From positions 2,852,001 to 2,916,000 of the forward strand of contig NZ_AP029023.1 of the NCBI RefSeq assembly GCF_037076555.1: a DNA stretch of 64,000 bases, in the 5' to 3' direction. A program made the translations under genes and the position numbers. This DNA comes from Methylophilus sp. DW102. GTDB taxonomy: Bacteria; Pseudomonadota; Gammaproteobacteria; Burkholderiales; Methylophilaceae. The notes below the pieces were generated by a model. The model was not told the DNA's origin. It saw only the letters and a list, made by a program, of their open reading frames with translations, and did not search any database. Positions 53,545 to 61,700 of the stretch are shown here, piece by piece; positions within the stretch are counted from its first letter, which is position 1; each line of letters begins with the position of its first letter.

Positions 53545-54672
53545 CTACCAGTGCTCCTCAACCGCAAACAAGCGTTTGTGCTCACGGATGGCATAACGGT
53601 CAGTCATGCCGGCAATGTAATCAGCCACCGCCCGCGCCTGATCCTGCTTGGCTGCCAATTGGTGCTCGTCAGGCATCAAGGCCGGATTATCCATAAAGGT
53701 CTTAAATAACTCTTCAATAATCCGCCTGGCCTTGGCACTCATGCGATTTACCCGGTAGTGCTGATAGAGGTGCTTGCGCAAAAACTGTTTTAATTCGTGA
53801 TTCTTTTGCACGACCGGCTGGCTAAAGCCGACTAGGTAGGCGGGTGCTTTGCGCACATCGTCTACGCTGCCCGGATTCAACTGCGCAATCGCTTGCTGGC
53901 TATGCTGACATAAATCAACCACCAGCACATTGATCATGCGGCGGATGGTTTCATGGATGAGCCGTTTTTCCTCAATCTCGCCATATTGCTTTTTAACCTC
54001 ATGCATATTTTCGGCAAATAGCTGGATATTGGATAGCTGTTGGATGGTGATGAGGCCGGAACGTAAGCCGTCATCCACGTCATGATTGTTATAGGCAATT
54101 TCGTCAGCAAAGTTGGTGACTTGGGCCTCAAGGCTGGGCGACTCACCGCGCAAGAAACGTTCACCGACATCGCCTAGAAGTTGCGCATTTTTGCGCGAGC
54201 AATGTTTGAGGATGCCTTCACGGACTTCGAAAGTGAGGTTTAAGCCATCAAAACTGGCATAGCGGTTTTCCAGCAGATCGACCACGCGCAAGGACTGCAG
54301 GTTGTGCTCAAAACCGCCATAGTCTTTCATGCAATGATTGAGCGCATCTTGTCCGGCATGGCCAAACGGGGTGTGCCCAAGATCATGCGCCAGCGCGATA
54401 GCCTCGGCCAAATCTTCGTGCAAGCCCAAGGTGCGCGCGATACCGCGTGTCAGTTGCGCGACCTCGATACTATGCGTCAGACGCGTGCGAAACAGGTCAC
54501 CTTCATGGTTTACAAATACCTGCGTTTTGTATTCGAGCCGCCTAAAGGCTGTGGAGTGAATAATCCGGTCACGGTCACGCTGAAAAACATTGCGCAACGG
54601 GGACTCCTGCTCGTCGACCTTGCGGCCACGAGACTGTTCTGGATGGGCAGCAAAAACGGCGAGTGTCATCAT
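53545..54672 (-). CDS. dgt: Deoxyguanosinetriphosphate triphosphohydrolase-like protein
   Basis: HD-domain dNTP triphosphohydrolase that releases tripolyphosphate from dGTP or other dNTPs. 375 residues, the shorter Dgt type 2 form. [21 protein letters not shown], the metal site [11 protein letters not shown], and [17 protein letters not shown]. Last gene downstream of aroB in the pilM-Q/aroK/aroB/dgt order. Begins 12 bases after the aroB stop. Confidence 0.95.
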   Translation of the reverse strand: MMTLAVFAAHPEQSRGRKVDEQESPLRNVFQRDRDRIIHSTAFRRLEYKTQVFVNHEGDLFRTRLTHSIEVAQLTRGIARTLGLHEDLAEAIALAHDLGHTPFGHAGQDALNHCMKDYGGFEHNLQSLRVVDLLENRYASFDGLNLTFEVREGILKHCSRKNAQLLGDVGERFLRGESPSLEAQVTNFADEIAYNNHDVDDGLRSGLITIQQLSNIQLFAENMHEVKKQYGEIEEKRLIHETIRRMINVLVVDLCQHSQQAIAQLNPGSVDDVRKAPAYLVGFSQPVVQKNHELKQFLRKHLYQHYRVNRMSAKARRIIEELFKTFMDNPALMPDEHQLAAKQDQARAVADYIAGMTDRYAIREHKRLFAVEEHW

Positions 54673-54684
54673 GGGCTTTCTGAA

Positions 54685-55764
54685 TCAGGCCGCCAGCGAC
54701 AGCGTCTGTTTAAGTTTATCTGCATCGTAATCAGCCGTGATCACGGCTTTGCCTATCGCCTGTTGCAGAATCAGGCGAATGCGGCCATCGGCCACTTTCT
54801 TGTCCAGTTGCATCAAACGCAAATACTCATCCGCGCCCAAATCAGGGGCAGTCACCGGCAAGCTGGCGGCTTGCATGATGGTTTTGATACGCGCGACTTG
54901 TGCCGCATCCAGCCAGCCCATGCGTTGCGATAAGTCAGCCGCCATCACGGTACCCGCTGCCACTGCCTCGCCATGCAGCCAGACACCGTAACCCATGGCG
55001 TTTTCGATGGCATGACCAAACGTATGGCCCAGATTGAGCAAGGCACGCTCGCCTTGCTCATGCTCATCCGCAGCCACCACTTCGGCCTTGTTCTGACATG
55101 AACGGTAAATAGCATAGCTGGCTACTGCATGATCCAGCGCCATCAGAGCGGACATATTGATTTCCAGCCAATTAAAAAAATCAGCATCCCGAATCAGCCC
55201 GTACTTGATAACCTCAGCCACGCCGGCAGACAACTCGCGTTGCGGCAAGGTCCTCAAGGTATCAACATCCGCCAGTACCAGCTTGGGCTGATAAAACGCG
55301 CCTATCATGTTCTTACCGAGCGGATGGTTGATGCCGGTTTTACCACCGACACTGGAGTCCACCTGCGAGAGCAGAGTAGTAGGCACCTGAATAAAAGGCA
55401 CGCCGCGCAAATAGGTTGCCGCAGCATAGCCGGTCAAATCGCCAATCACCCCTCCACCCAACGCAATCAGCGTGGTATTCCGCTCGCAGCGGTGTTGCAA
55501 CAGATGATCATAAATCGTTTGCAAGGTCTCATTATTTTTATAGGCCTCGCCATCCGGCAAAATGATTTCAATCACGCTCACGCCTGCCTCTCGCAGCGGC
55601 TGGGCAATACTCTGCATATACAAAGGCGCGACCGTTGTATTGCTGACAATCGCCACTTGCTTGCGCTTGAGGTGAGGCAATATCAGGTCTGCCTGATGTA
55701 ACAGGCCATTCCCAATATGGATAGGATAGCTACGGTCAGCCAGGCTGACGGTTAAGGTTTGCAT
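54685..55764 (-). CDS. aroB: 3-dehydroquinate synthase
   Basis: Second step of the shikimate pathway (DAHP to 3-dehydroquinate), NAD- and metal-dependent. 359 residues. NAD-binding [35 protein letters not shown], and metal ligands within [11 protein letters not shown] and [10 protein letters not shown]. The ATG lies inside the end of aroK (13-base overlap), so the two are coupled. Confidence 0.97.
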   Translation of the reverse strand: MQTLTVSLADRSYPIHIGNGLLHQADLILPHLKRKQVAIVSNTTVAPLYMQSIAQPLREAGVSVIEIILPDGEAYKNNETLQTIYDHLLQHRCERNTTLIALGGGVIGDLTGYAAATYLRGVPFIQVPTTLLSQVDSSVGGKTGINHPLGKNMIGAFYQPKLVLADVDTLRTLPQRELSAGVAEVIKYGLIRDADFFNWLEINMSALMALDHAVASYAIYRSCQNKAEVVAADEHEQGERALLNLGHTFGHAIENAMGYGVWLHGEAVAAGTVMAADLSQRMGWLDAAQVARIKTIMQAASLPVTAPDLGADEYLRLMQLDKKVADGRIRLILQQAIGKAVITADYDADKLKQTLSLAA

Positions 55765-56294
55765 GACGGCTCCAACGCTTTCAGGGCGCTCTCAATTTTT
55801 TGGATAATCACTGCGACTGGCTGATGACCGGTATCGACGATCAGGTGTGCAGTCTCGGTATAGAGTGGATTGCGGGCATGGAACAATTGTTCCAGCTTGG
55901 CTTTGACATCGACATTCTGTAGCAGCGGTCGGTTTTTATCATTGCGCGTGCGTAAATACAGCTCATTCACATTTGCACGCAAATAAATCACATAGCCATA
56001 TTTTTTGAGAATTTCGCGGTTTTCCGGCGCGATGATGGCACCGCCGCCAGTGGCCAGCACGATATTCTCCTGCTGCGCAAACTCCTCTAGCGTGGCGGTC
56101 TCGCGCTTGCGGAAGCCAGCTTCGCCTTCCAGCTCGAAGATGGTCGGGATTTTAACGCCCGTGCGCTGCTCAATGACATGATCCGTGTCGTAGAAGGTCT
56201 TGCCCAGACTTTTGGCAATCAATTTGCCAACTGTGGTCTTGCCTGCCCCCATCAACCCGATCAAAAAAATGTTATTTGGTATTTGCGTACCCAT
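55752..56294 (-). CDS. aroK: Shikimate kinase
   Basis: Phosphorylates shikimate at O3. About 180 residues. P-loop [12 protein letters not shown] (Lys19), [11 protein letters not shown] shikimate-binding region, [10 protein letters not shown], and [14 protein letters not shown] 56294 (MGTQIPNN) is preferred because the alternative ATG 56306 lies inside a perfect 13-bp hairpin; no Shine-Dalgarno is visible before either. Downstream of pilQ, upstream of aroB, the order conserved in many proteobacteria. Confidence 0.96.
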   Translation of the reverse strand: MGTQIPNNIFLIGLMGAGKTTVGKLIAKSLGKTFYDTDHVIEQRTGVKIPTIFELEGEAGFRKRETATLEEFAQQENIVLATGGGAIIAPENREILKKYGYVIYLRANVNELYLRTRNDKNRPLLQNVDVKAKLEQLFHARNPLYTETAHLIVDTGHQPVAVIIQKIESALKALEPSCKP

Positions 56295-56295
56295 A

Positions 56296-56325
56296 AAAAT
56301 GCCCAACTGTTCAGTTGGGCATTTT
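56296..56325 (-). terminator. Hairpin between pilQ and aroK abutting the aroK start
   Basis: Perfect 13-bp arms AAAATGCCCAACT / AGTTGGGCATTTT, 4-base loop, a T-run on the minus strand, and then the aroK ATG one base later. Could terminate pilQ transcripts, or gate aroK expression. Confidence 0.85.
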
Positions 56326-56375
56326 AAGGCAAAGCCTGTCTGCTGTCAGTAATCGTTCAGCAAGCCATGCAATGA

Positions 56376-58670
56376 TCAGTTCAAGGCCAGCGTTTCGTCC
56401 ATGACTTTAGGCGTGATAAAGATCAGCAACTCCGTTTTATCTTCCTGTCTGGTGTTGCGCTTGAAGGCATAACCCACCACAGGCAAGTCACCAAAAAATG
56501 GCACCTTGTCCGTAGATTTACGCGACACTTGCTCATAAATCCCACCTAATACCACGGTCTCACCGTTACCCACCAGCACTTGCGTTTGCACGTTTTGCGT
56601 GTTGATCGCGACACCGCCGGGGGTATCCTCACCCTTACTATCCTTGCGCACATCGAGATCCATAATAATTTTCTGGTCTGGTGTAATTTGTGGCGTCACC
56701 TCCAGGCTCAACTCGGCCTTTTTAAAGCTGACGGCTGTCGCCCCACTGCTGGTCGCAGTTTGGTATGGAATCTCCACGCCTTGTGCAATACGGGCTTTTT
56801 GCTGATTGGCTGTGGTCACGCGCGGACTTGAAATCACTTTGCCGCGTGCGTCGGCTTCCAGTGCAGACAATTCCAGATTCAGCAGCAAGTTAGCCGAGAG
56901 CTTGAGCAAACTGAGTGCGATGCCGCCATAAGCATTGGTGACCGGCAGATTGGACATGAGATCAGGCTGACCATTGGAGCTAATTGTGTAGTTGGCGGTC
57001 GGAAGTGCATTAGACCCACTAGCGAGTCGGTCAGTATTCAAGGATAGGGCCTGCATAGTCCCTCCTTGGTTACCCAAAGTAAAGGTACTTGGCGTCGTTG
57101 GGCTCGTCGACGGTGTAAAAGCGGTCGGTTTATTTCCCAAGCTCCCTCCAATTGAAATCCCTGTCCCCGTACCTGGTGTACCGGTCTGTGAAATACCAAA
57201 CCGTGCGCCCAACGCTTTGGAGAAGGTATTTGAGGCAATCACCATGCGTGACTCAATCATCACCTGCTTCACAGGTACATCCACCTTGTTGATGATGGCT
57301 TGCACCTCATCCAGCTTTCTCGGCGTATCCTGAACGAATATCGTGTTTGTCCTGGCATCAAAGGTCACACTGCCACGTTGAGACAAAATACGGTTCATCC
57401 GTCCGCCTGAAGAGCCGCCAGCACCACCACTCATGGACAAGCTGGCGCCACCACTGCTTCCGGTGGTGCCCGTACCACCCCCTAGCAGCATATTCCTGAA
57501 GTCCATGGCTTTCTGATATTTGAGCGAAAAGACTTCTGTACGTAATGCTTCCAGAGTCTCGCGCTCGGCTTCTGCGGTCAGCTGTGCCTTCTCTTTCGCG
57601 GCAAACTCCTCGGCCGGTGCAATCGAGATCACGCTGCCATTGACGCGCATGTCCAACCCCTTGCTTTTCATGATCACATCCAGCGCCTGATCCCAGGGCA
57701 CATCTTTCAGACCAATGGTCACGCTACCCGAAACCGCATCGCTGACCACAATATTTTTACCGGTGAAGTCAGCGATCACTTTCAACACATCCCTCACATC
57801 AACGCGCTGGAAGTTAAGCGATAACTTTTCACCTGCATAGCCCTGCTTGGAGCCTTGAATCAGCTTGTTCGGGTCTTTTGCCAACGGACGGATATCCACC
57901 ACCAACCGTTTATCGGTCTGGTAAGCAGATTGCTCCCAATCGCCTTGCGGTTCAATCACGATTTGCGCTTGATGCGCGTGACGTAAAGCGTCCACATACA
58001 ACACGGGGGTATTAAAGTTAATCACATTTAAACGGCGTTGCAGCGCTTCGGGCAACTCGGTATCGGCGAAGTCAATCACCACGGTTTTACCGGCATTACG
58101 TACATTCACGCCCACCCGGCTATCCGACAAATCAACCAGTATCCGGCCTTCACCATTTCTGCCACGCACAAAATCAATGTGCTCAATTTTATGTGCGGCA
58201 CCCGACGCTTGCTCCGAAAAGCGTTTCGCTGCAGCCGCAGCGACTGGCACCTCCTGAGCCTCCTGAATCAACCCGACCATCAGGGATGAACCCTGTAATT
58301 GCAATTGGTGCTGTACAGATTTGGTTAAATTCAACACCACACGACTACGGTCATTGCTTTGCGCAATCTGTACCGACTTCAACACCCCCTGATTGATCGG
58401 GATCACATTTTTGCCTGTCGCATTGATGGCATTCGGCAGATCAAAAACCACTCTGGGCGGATTACTTAAGGTGAAGCTAACAGGCGCGCTTGCCAATGGT
58501 TGCGACAACTGCAACTGCACATTTAGCTTGGCACCGGGTTGCAAGGTAGCTTCAACGGCCTGCAGCTGGGTTTTTCCGTCTGTTTGTTCTGCTGCCACAA
58601 AACCAATTTGGGCAGCCATGGCGATCAGCAATGCCAATCGGACAATATGATTAGGAAATATTTTCATCAT
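56376..58670 (-). CDS. pilQ: Type IV pilus secretin PilQ
   Basis: Outer-membrane pore through which type IV pili exit. 764 residues. Signal peptide (IVRLALLIAMAAQIGFVAA), two AMIN domains (about 30-260, with PPRVVFDLPNA and VRGRNGEGRILVDLSD), STN/N0 domain (LSLNFQRVDVRDVLKVIADF), N1, and the secretin core with a Gly/Ser/Thr-rich insertion (about 400-440 and 500-560). C-terminal VLVGNGETVVLGGIYEQ and VPFFGDLPVVGYAFKRN. Last gene of pilMNOPQ. Confidence 0.97.
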   Translation of the reverse strand: MMKIFPNHIVRLALLIAMAAQIGFVAAEQTDGKTQLQAVEATLQPGAKLNVQLQLSQPLASAPVSFTLSNPPRVVFDLPNAINATGKNVIPINQGVLKSVQIAQSNDRSRVVLNLTKSVQHQLQLQGSSLMVGLIQEAQEVPVAAAAAKRFSEQASGAAHKIEHIDFVRGRNGEGRILVDLSDSRVGVNVRNAGKTVVIDFADTELPEALQRRLNVINFNTPVLYVDALRHAHQAQIVIEPQGDWEQSAYQTDKRLVVDIRPLAKDPNKLIQGSKQGYAGEKLSLNFQRVDVRDVLKVIADFTGKNIVVSDAVSGSVTIGLKDVPWDQALDVIMKSKGLDMRVNGSVISIAPAEEFAAKEKAQLTAEAERETLEALRTEVFSLKYQKAMDFRNMLLGGGTGTTGSSGGASLSMSGGAGGSSGGRMNRILSQRGSVTFDARTNTIFVQDTPRKLDEVQAIINKVDVPVKQVMIESRMVIASNTFSKALGARFGISQTGTPGTGTGISIGGSLGNKPTAFTPSTSPTTPSTFTLGNQGGTMQALSLNTDRLASGSNALPTANYTISSNGQPDLMSNLPVTNAYGGIALSLLKLSANLLLNLELSALEADARGKVISSPRVTTANQQKARIAQGVEIPYQTATSSGATAVSFKKAELSLEVTPQITPDQKIIMDLDVRKDSKGEDTPGGVAINTQNVQTQVLVGNGETVVLGGIYEQVSRKSTDKVPFFGDLPVVGYAFKRNTRQEDKTELLIFITPKVMDETLALN

Positions 58671-59197
58671 TGATGTTCCTGCAGTTCCAACGTTGTCATT
58701 TGCTCAGACCATTCACCGCTAACCGGGTCTTGAATCGTCTCTTTTACCTTCAGTTCATATTTCAGGCTTTGTCGGTTCTCACCCAAAGCCGTGACCACAC
58801 CAAACCGCTCTCCCAAATGAGACCCCGGCCTGACCTGGTAAATAAGGTTATCCGACGTTTGGATAGTGGCAAACATGCTGTTTTTCTTGCTCATCACGCC
58901 GACAAACTTCAGGCTTTCGAGCGGATAGGCTTCCAGCGGCTCTTTAGGCCGCTTCAAGTCAGGCTGATTCGTGTTGTGTACTGCGGCCTTGCGCGGTACA
59001 AACGGATCATGCAACACACCGTCTGCGTTGTATTGTTTGGGCGCAAACCCTTGTACCTGTGGCAATGCCTCTATCGGCGCCACCACGGTCTGGTTTGCTT
59101 CATTCATAAACTGGGTGAGATCATCATCCTGCTTACTACCGCATGCGGTCAGCAGGAGCACCAATCCAACCGGGATCCATTGCAGATTGATCGTCAT
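58667..59197 (-). CDS. pilP: Type IV pilus lipoprotein PilP
   Basis: Inner-membrane lipoprotein joining PilN-PilO to PilQ. 176 residues with lipobox LLTAC (Cys19). The homology domain includes YPLESLKFVGVMSKKN and VRPGSHLGERFGVV. Its stop overlaps the pilQ start (ATGATG) and its start overlaps the pilO stop. Confidence 0.95.
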   Translation of the reverse strand: MTINLQWIPVGLVLLLTACGSKQDDDLTQFMNEANQTVVAPIEALPQVQGFAPKQYNADGVLHDPFVPRKAAVHNTNQPDLKRPKEPLEAYPLESLKFVGVMSKKNSMFATIQTSDNLIYQVRPGSHLGERFGVVTALGENRQSLKYELKVKETIQDPVSGEWSEQMTTLELQEHQ

Positions 59198-59838
59198 TTT
59201 TTAGCCGCCTTGCTTTCCAGTGCCTTACGCGCCGCCACTTCCTCGGCATCGAGATAGCGATATGTTTTGGCAACGGCCTCCATCACCAGCATGTCTTTAT
59301 GTGGCTGCTTGTCATCTTTGCCTGCAGGCTGAATATGCAAATTATGCAAGGTCACGATGCGTGACAGCTTGGCAACCTCTGTCACAAAGGCGCCCAGATC
59401 ATGGTAATGCCCCAACACCTTGATATTGATGGGCTTCTCGGCATAAAACTCGGCAAATATTTCAGGCAAAGGCACAAAGCCTTCAAATGAAAGTCCCTGG
59501 CTTAATCCAGCCTGATTGATATCGGTCAGCAAGCCATCCATTTCGGATTTATCCGGCAATTGTTTCAACAACGTGCCAAAGGTATGCTGAATCTCGACCA
59601 CCTGTTGCTCATAGGCATTCATTCTCAAAGCCTGGACTTTCTTGGCCAGGTATTCATCACGCAGCCCCTGCTCTTTTTCCTTTTCTGCTTTTAATTCCTT
59701 GAGATTGGGATTGAGCAGAAACAAGTAGCCAAGTAACAGCAAGGCAGCAGCCAGCATCGCCAGCAAGGCCGCCTTCATTGGCACCGGCAAGTTACCGGCA
59801 TTTTTTAAATCAATATTGTTAAAGTCAGACAATTGCAT
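59194..59838 (-). CDS. pilO: Type IV pilus assembly protein PilO
   Basis: 214 residues. One N-terminal membrane helix (AALLAMLAAALLLLGYLFLL), a coiled coil, and a C-terminal ferredoxin-like domain (GLSFEGFVPLP, NIKVLGHYHDLGAFV). Forms the periplasmic alignment complex with PilN. ATG 59838; 6-base gap from pilN. Confidence 0.96.
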   Translation of the reverse strand: MQLSDFNNIDLKNAGNLPVPMKAALLAMLAAALLLLGYLFLLNPNLKELKAEKEKEQGLRDEYLAKKVQALRMNAYEQQVVEIQHTFGTLLKQLPDKSEMDGLLTDINQAGLSQGLSFEGFVPLPEIFAEFYAEKPINIKVLGHYHDLGAFVTEVAKLSRIVTLHNLHIQPAGKDDKQPHKDMLVMEAVAKTYRYLDAEEVAARKALESKAAKK

Positions 59839-59844
59839 ACGAGG

Positions 59845-60435
59845 TCATCCTTTAGCCGGCACTGGGGTTTGCTTGTCCGCCGTAGGGGGAGCATCCCGCT
59901 TCAAGGTCACGCGCAAGACAAACTCATACTCCTTGATTGCTTGTGCGTTTGTGATGGCTTTGATTTCAACCAGGTTAGGGCTGTGCATAATGGTTGAGCT
60001 AGCCAGGTTATGCACCAGCGTCGCCACTCGGGCATTGGTATCGGCCACACCTTTGAGCTCAATTTCATCCTCAAGCTGTTTTACGCTCTTGAGATAGACA
60101 CCTTCGGGTTGCTGTCTGGCCAATTCATCCAAAATGAGCACCGCCTGGTTACGGTCACTTTGCAAGCCCTCAACAATCTGCTTGCGCTCCAAAACATGCT
60201 TGATCTGGTCCTTCAGTTTGCCAATATTGGCAATTTCGTTATCCAGCCTTGCCATTTCGTCTTGCAGCCGCTGATTCCGTGCTTGCTGTGCCTGGATTTT
60301 GCTGTGGATATAGCTCCAGCTCACAAATAAAATGGCTGCGGCGGCGACGGCCACCAATGCCGCCATCAAGCCAAACTCACGTTGACGCTCGGCACGCCGG
60401 ATCTGACGATGCGGCAACAAATTGACTTTAATCAT
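59845..60435 (-). CDS. pilN: Type IV pilus assembly protein PilN
   Basis: 196 residues. The N-terminal INLLPHR-type motif (MIKVNLLPHRQIRR) binds PilM; a membrane helix (LMAALVAVAAAAILFVSW), a coiled coil, and a periplasmic domain (LVEIKAITNAQAIKEYEFVL) follow. Overlaps the end of pilM by 4 bases. Confidence 0.96.
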   Translation of the reverse strand: MIKVNLLPHRQIRRAERQREFGLMAALVAVAAAAILFVSWSYIHSKIQAQQARNQRLQDEMARLDNEIANIGKLKDQIKHVLERKQIVEGLQSDRNQAVLILDELARQQPEGVYLKSVKQLEDEIELKGVADTNARVATLVHNLASSTIMHSPNLVEIKAITNAQAIKEYEFVLRVTLKRDAPPTADKQTPVPAKG

Positions 60436-61505
60436 GCGTCCACCCCGCGTAACGCTAGACCACAGGCAATCATGAGGGCTGGGGCATCGGTCTCAAGCTG
60501 GGAAGGTTTAATCTTGCTGGCCAGCGCCATGCCCTGAAAAGCATTCGCCACCAAACTATGCACGCCGGTTTTTTCTTCAATGAGTGCCGCCAAGCCATCG
60601 GTTGCGGCCACGCCACCGGCCAACAACAGATGATCAACTTTGTTGTATTGGGTGGAGTTAGTGAAAAATGAAACGGCTCTGGCAGCCTCGGCCGCCAGAT
60701 TTTGTAAAAACGGCTGCAACACTTCCTGCGCATAAGAAGCTGGCAATCCGCCTTGACGCTTGGCGATTTCGCTTTCTTCAGGCGACAAGCCAAACCGGCG
60801 CTGAATCTCTTGCGACAAGGTCGCCCCACCAAAGGCTTGCTCTCGTGCATAGACGGAGTGTGTGCCTACCATCACATTGATATGGGTAACAAAGGCACCG
60901 ATATCCAGAATCATGGTCACAGTTTTTTTACTGTGATCAGGCAAATGTCTCAAAATCTGACGGTAAGCCGTTTCTGTCGCATAGGCCTCAACATCCATGA
61001 TCTGCACCTTGAGCCCGGCTTCTTCAGCCACGGCCACCCGGTCATCGATTTTTTCTTTCTTGGCCGCCACAATCAGCACCTCCACTTCATCGGTGCTTTT
61101 CCCCATCGGGCCCAAGATCTGAAAGTCCAGATTCATTTCGTCGAGCGGGAACGGGATGTACTGATTTGCCTCAGACTCGACTTGCAGCTCCATGTCTTCT
61201 TCGCGCAATCCGGCAGGCATAATCACGCGCTTGGAAATCACCGCCGCAGTTGGCAGGGCCAAGACTACCTGACGCGCACGCGAACCCAGCAATCGCCAGG
61301 CGGCACGCATGCTCTCAGCCACCTGGGTGAGATCATTGATATTGCCGTCACTGATTGCGCCTTTAGGCAACGTGACATTGGCATAGCCATCCAGCCGGAA
61401 TTGCTGCTTGCCAATGGCACTAAGCTCCACCATCTTGACGGCGGTTGCACTGACATCCACACCAATAAAACTGGTTTTTTTGCGCTGTAAAAAGCCCAGA
61501 CTCAA
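60432..61505 (-). CDS. pilM: Type IV pilus actin-like protein PilM
   Basis: Cytoplasmic actin-like ATPase that binds the PilN N-terminus. 357 residues. IGVDVSATAVKMVEL, YIPFPLDEMNLDFQIL, MILDIGAFVTHINVMVG and LLAGGVAATDGLAALI are the nucleotide-binding and family motifs. The start is a TTG at 61505 with GAAGGG 8 bases before it; no in-frame ATG is close. First gene of pilMNOPQ, divergent from ponA. Confidence 0.96.
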   Translation of the reverse strand: MSLGFLQRKKTSFIGVDVSATAVKMVELSAIGKQQFRLDGYANVTLPKGAISDGNINDLTQVAESMRAAWRLLGSRARQVVLALPTAAVISKRVIMPAGLREEDMELQVESEANQYIPFPLDEMNLDFQILGPMGKSTDEVEVLIVAAKKEKIDDRVAVAEEAGLKVQIMDVEAYATETAYRQILRHLPDHSKKTVTMILDIGAFVTHINVMVGTHSVYAREQAFGGATLSQEIQRRFGLSPEESEIAKRQGGLPASYAQEVLQPFLQNLAAEAARAVSFFTNSTQYNKVDHLLLAGGVAATDGLAALIEEKTGVHSLVANAFQGMALASKIKPSQLETDAPALMIACGLALRGVDA

Positions 61506-61700
61506 CGGTATTGCCCTTCATAAATAGTTACATGCCCGACTTGCTATGCATCATCCATGCCAACTCATGCATTCGAGTGGGTAAACAATGGCTTACATGT
61601 ATTTTTGCGAGTCAGGGAATTCCTGATTATTTGCATGATTCCATAATTAACTGCCTATGAATCAGCAAAAAAAGATTACAATTCATAGGTAATTCTCTCG
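61506..61700. promoter_or_regulatory. pilM/ponA divergent control region with dyads
   Basis: 195 AT-rich bases between divergent genes. It contains a 9-bp inverted repeat CCTATGAAT / ATTCATAGG with an 18-base spacer (61654-61689) and a palindrome TCAGGgAATTCCTGA (61612-61626). Promoters for both genes must lie here, but no near-consensus pair was identified with confidence. Confidence 0.5.
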
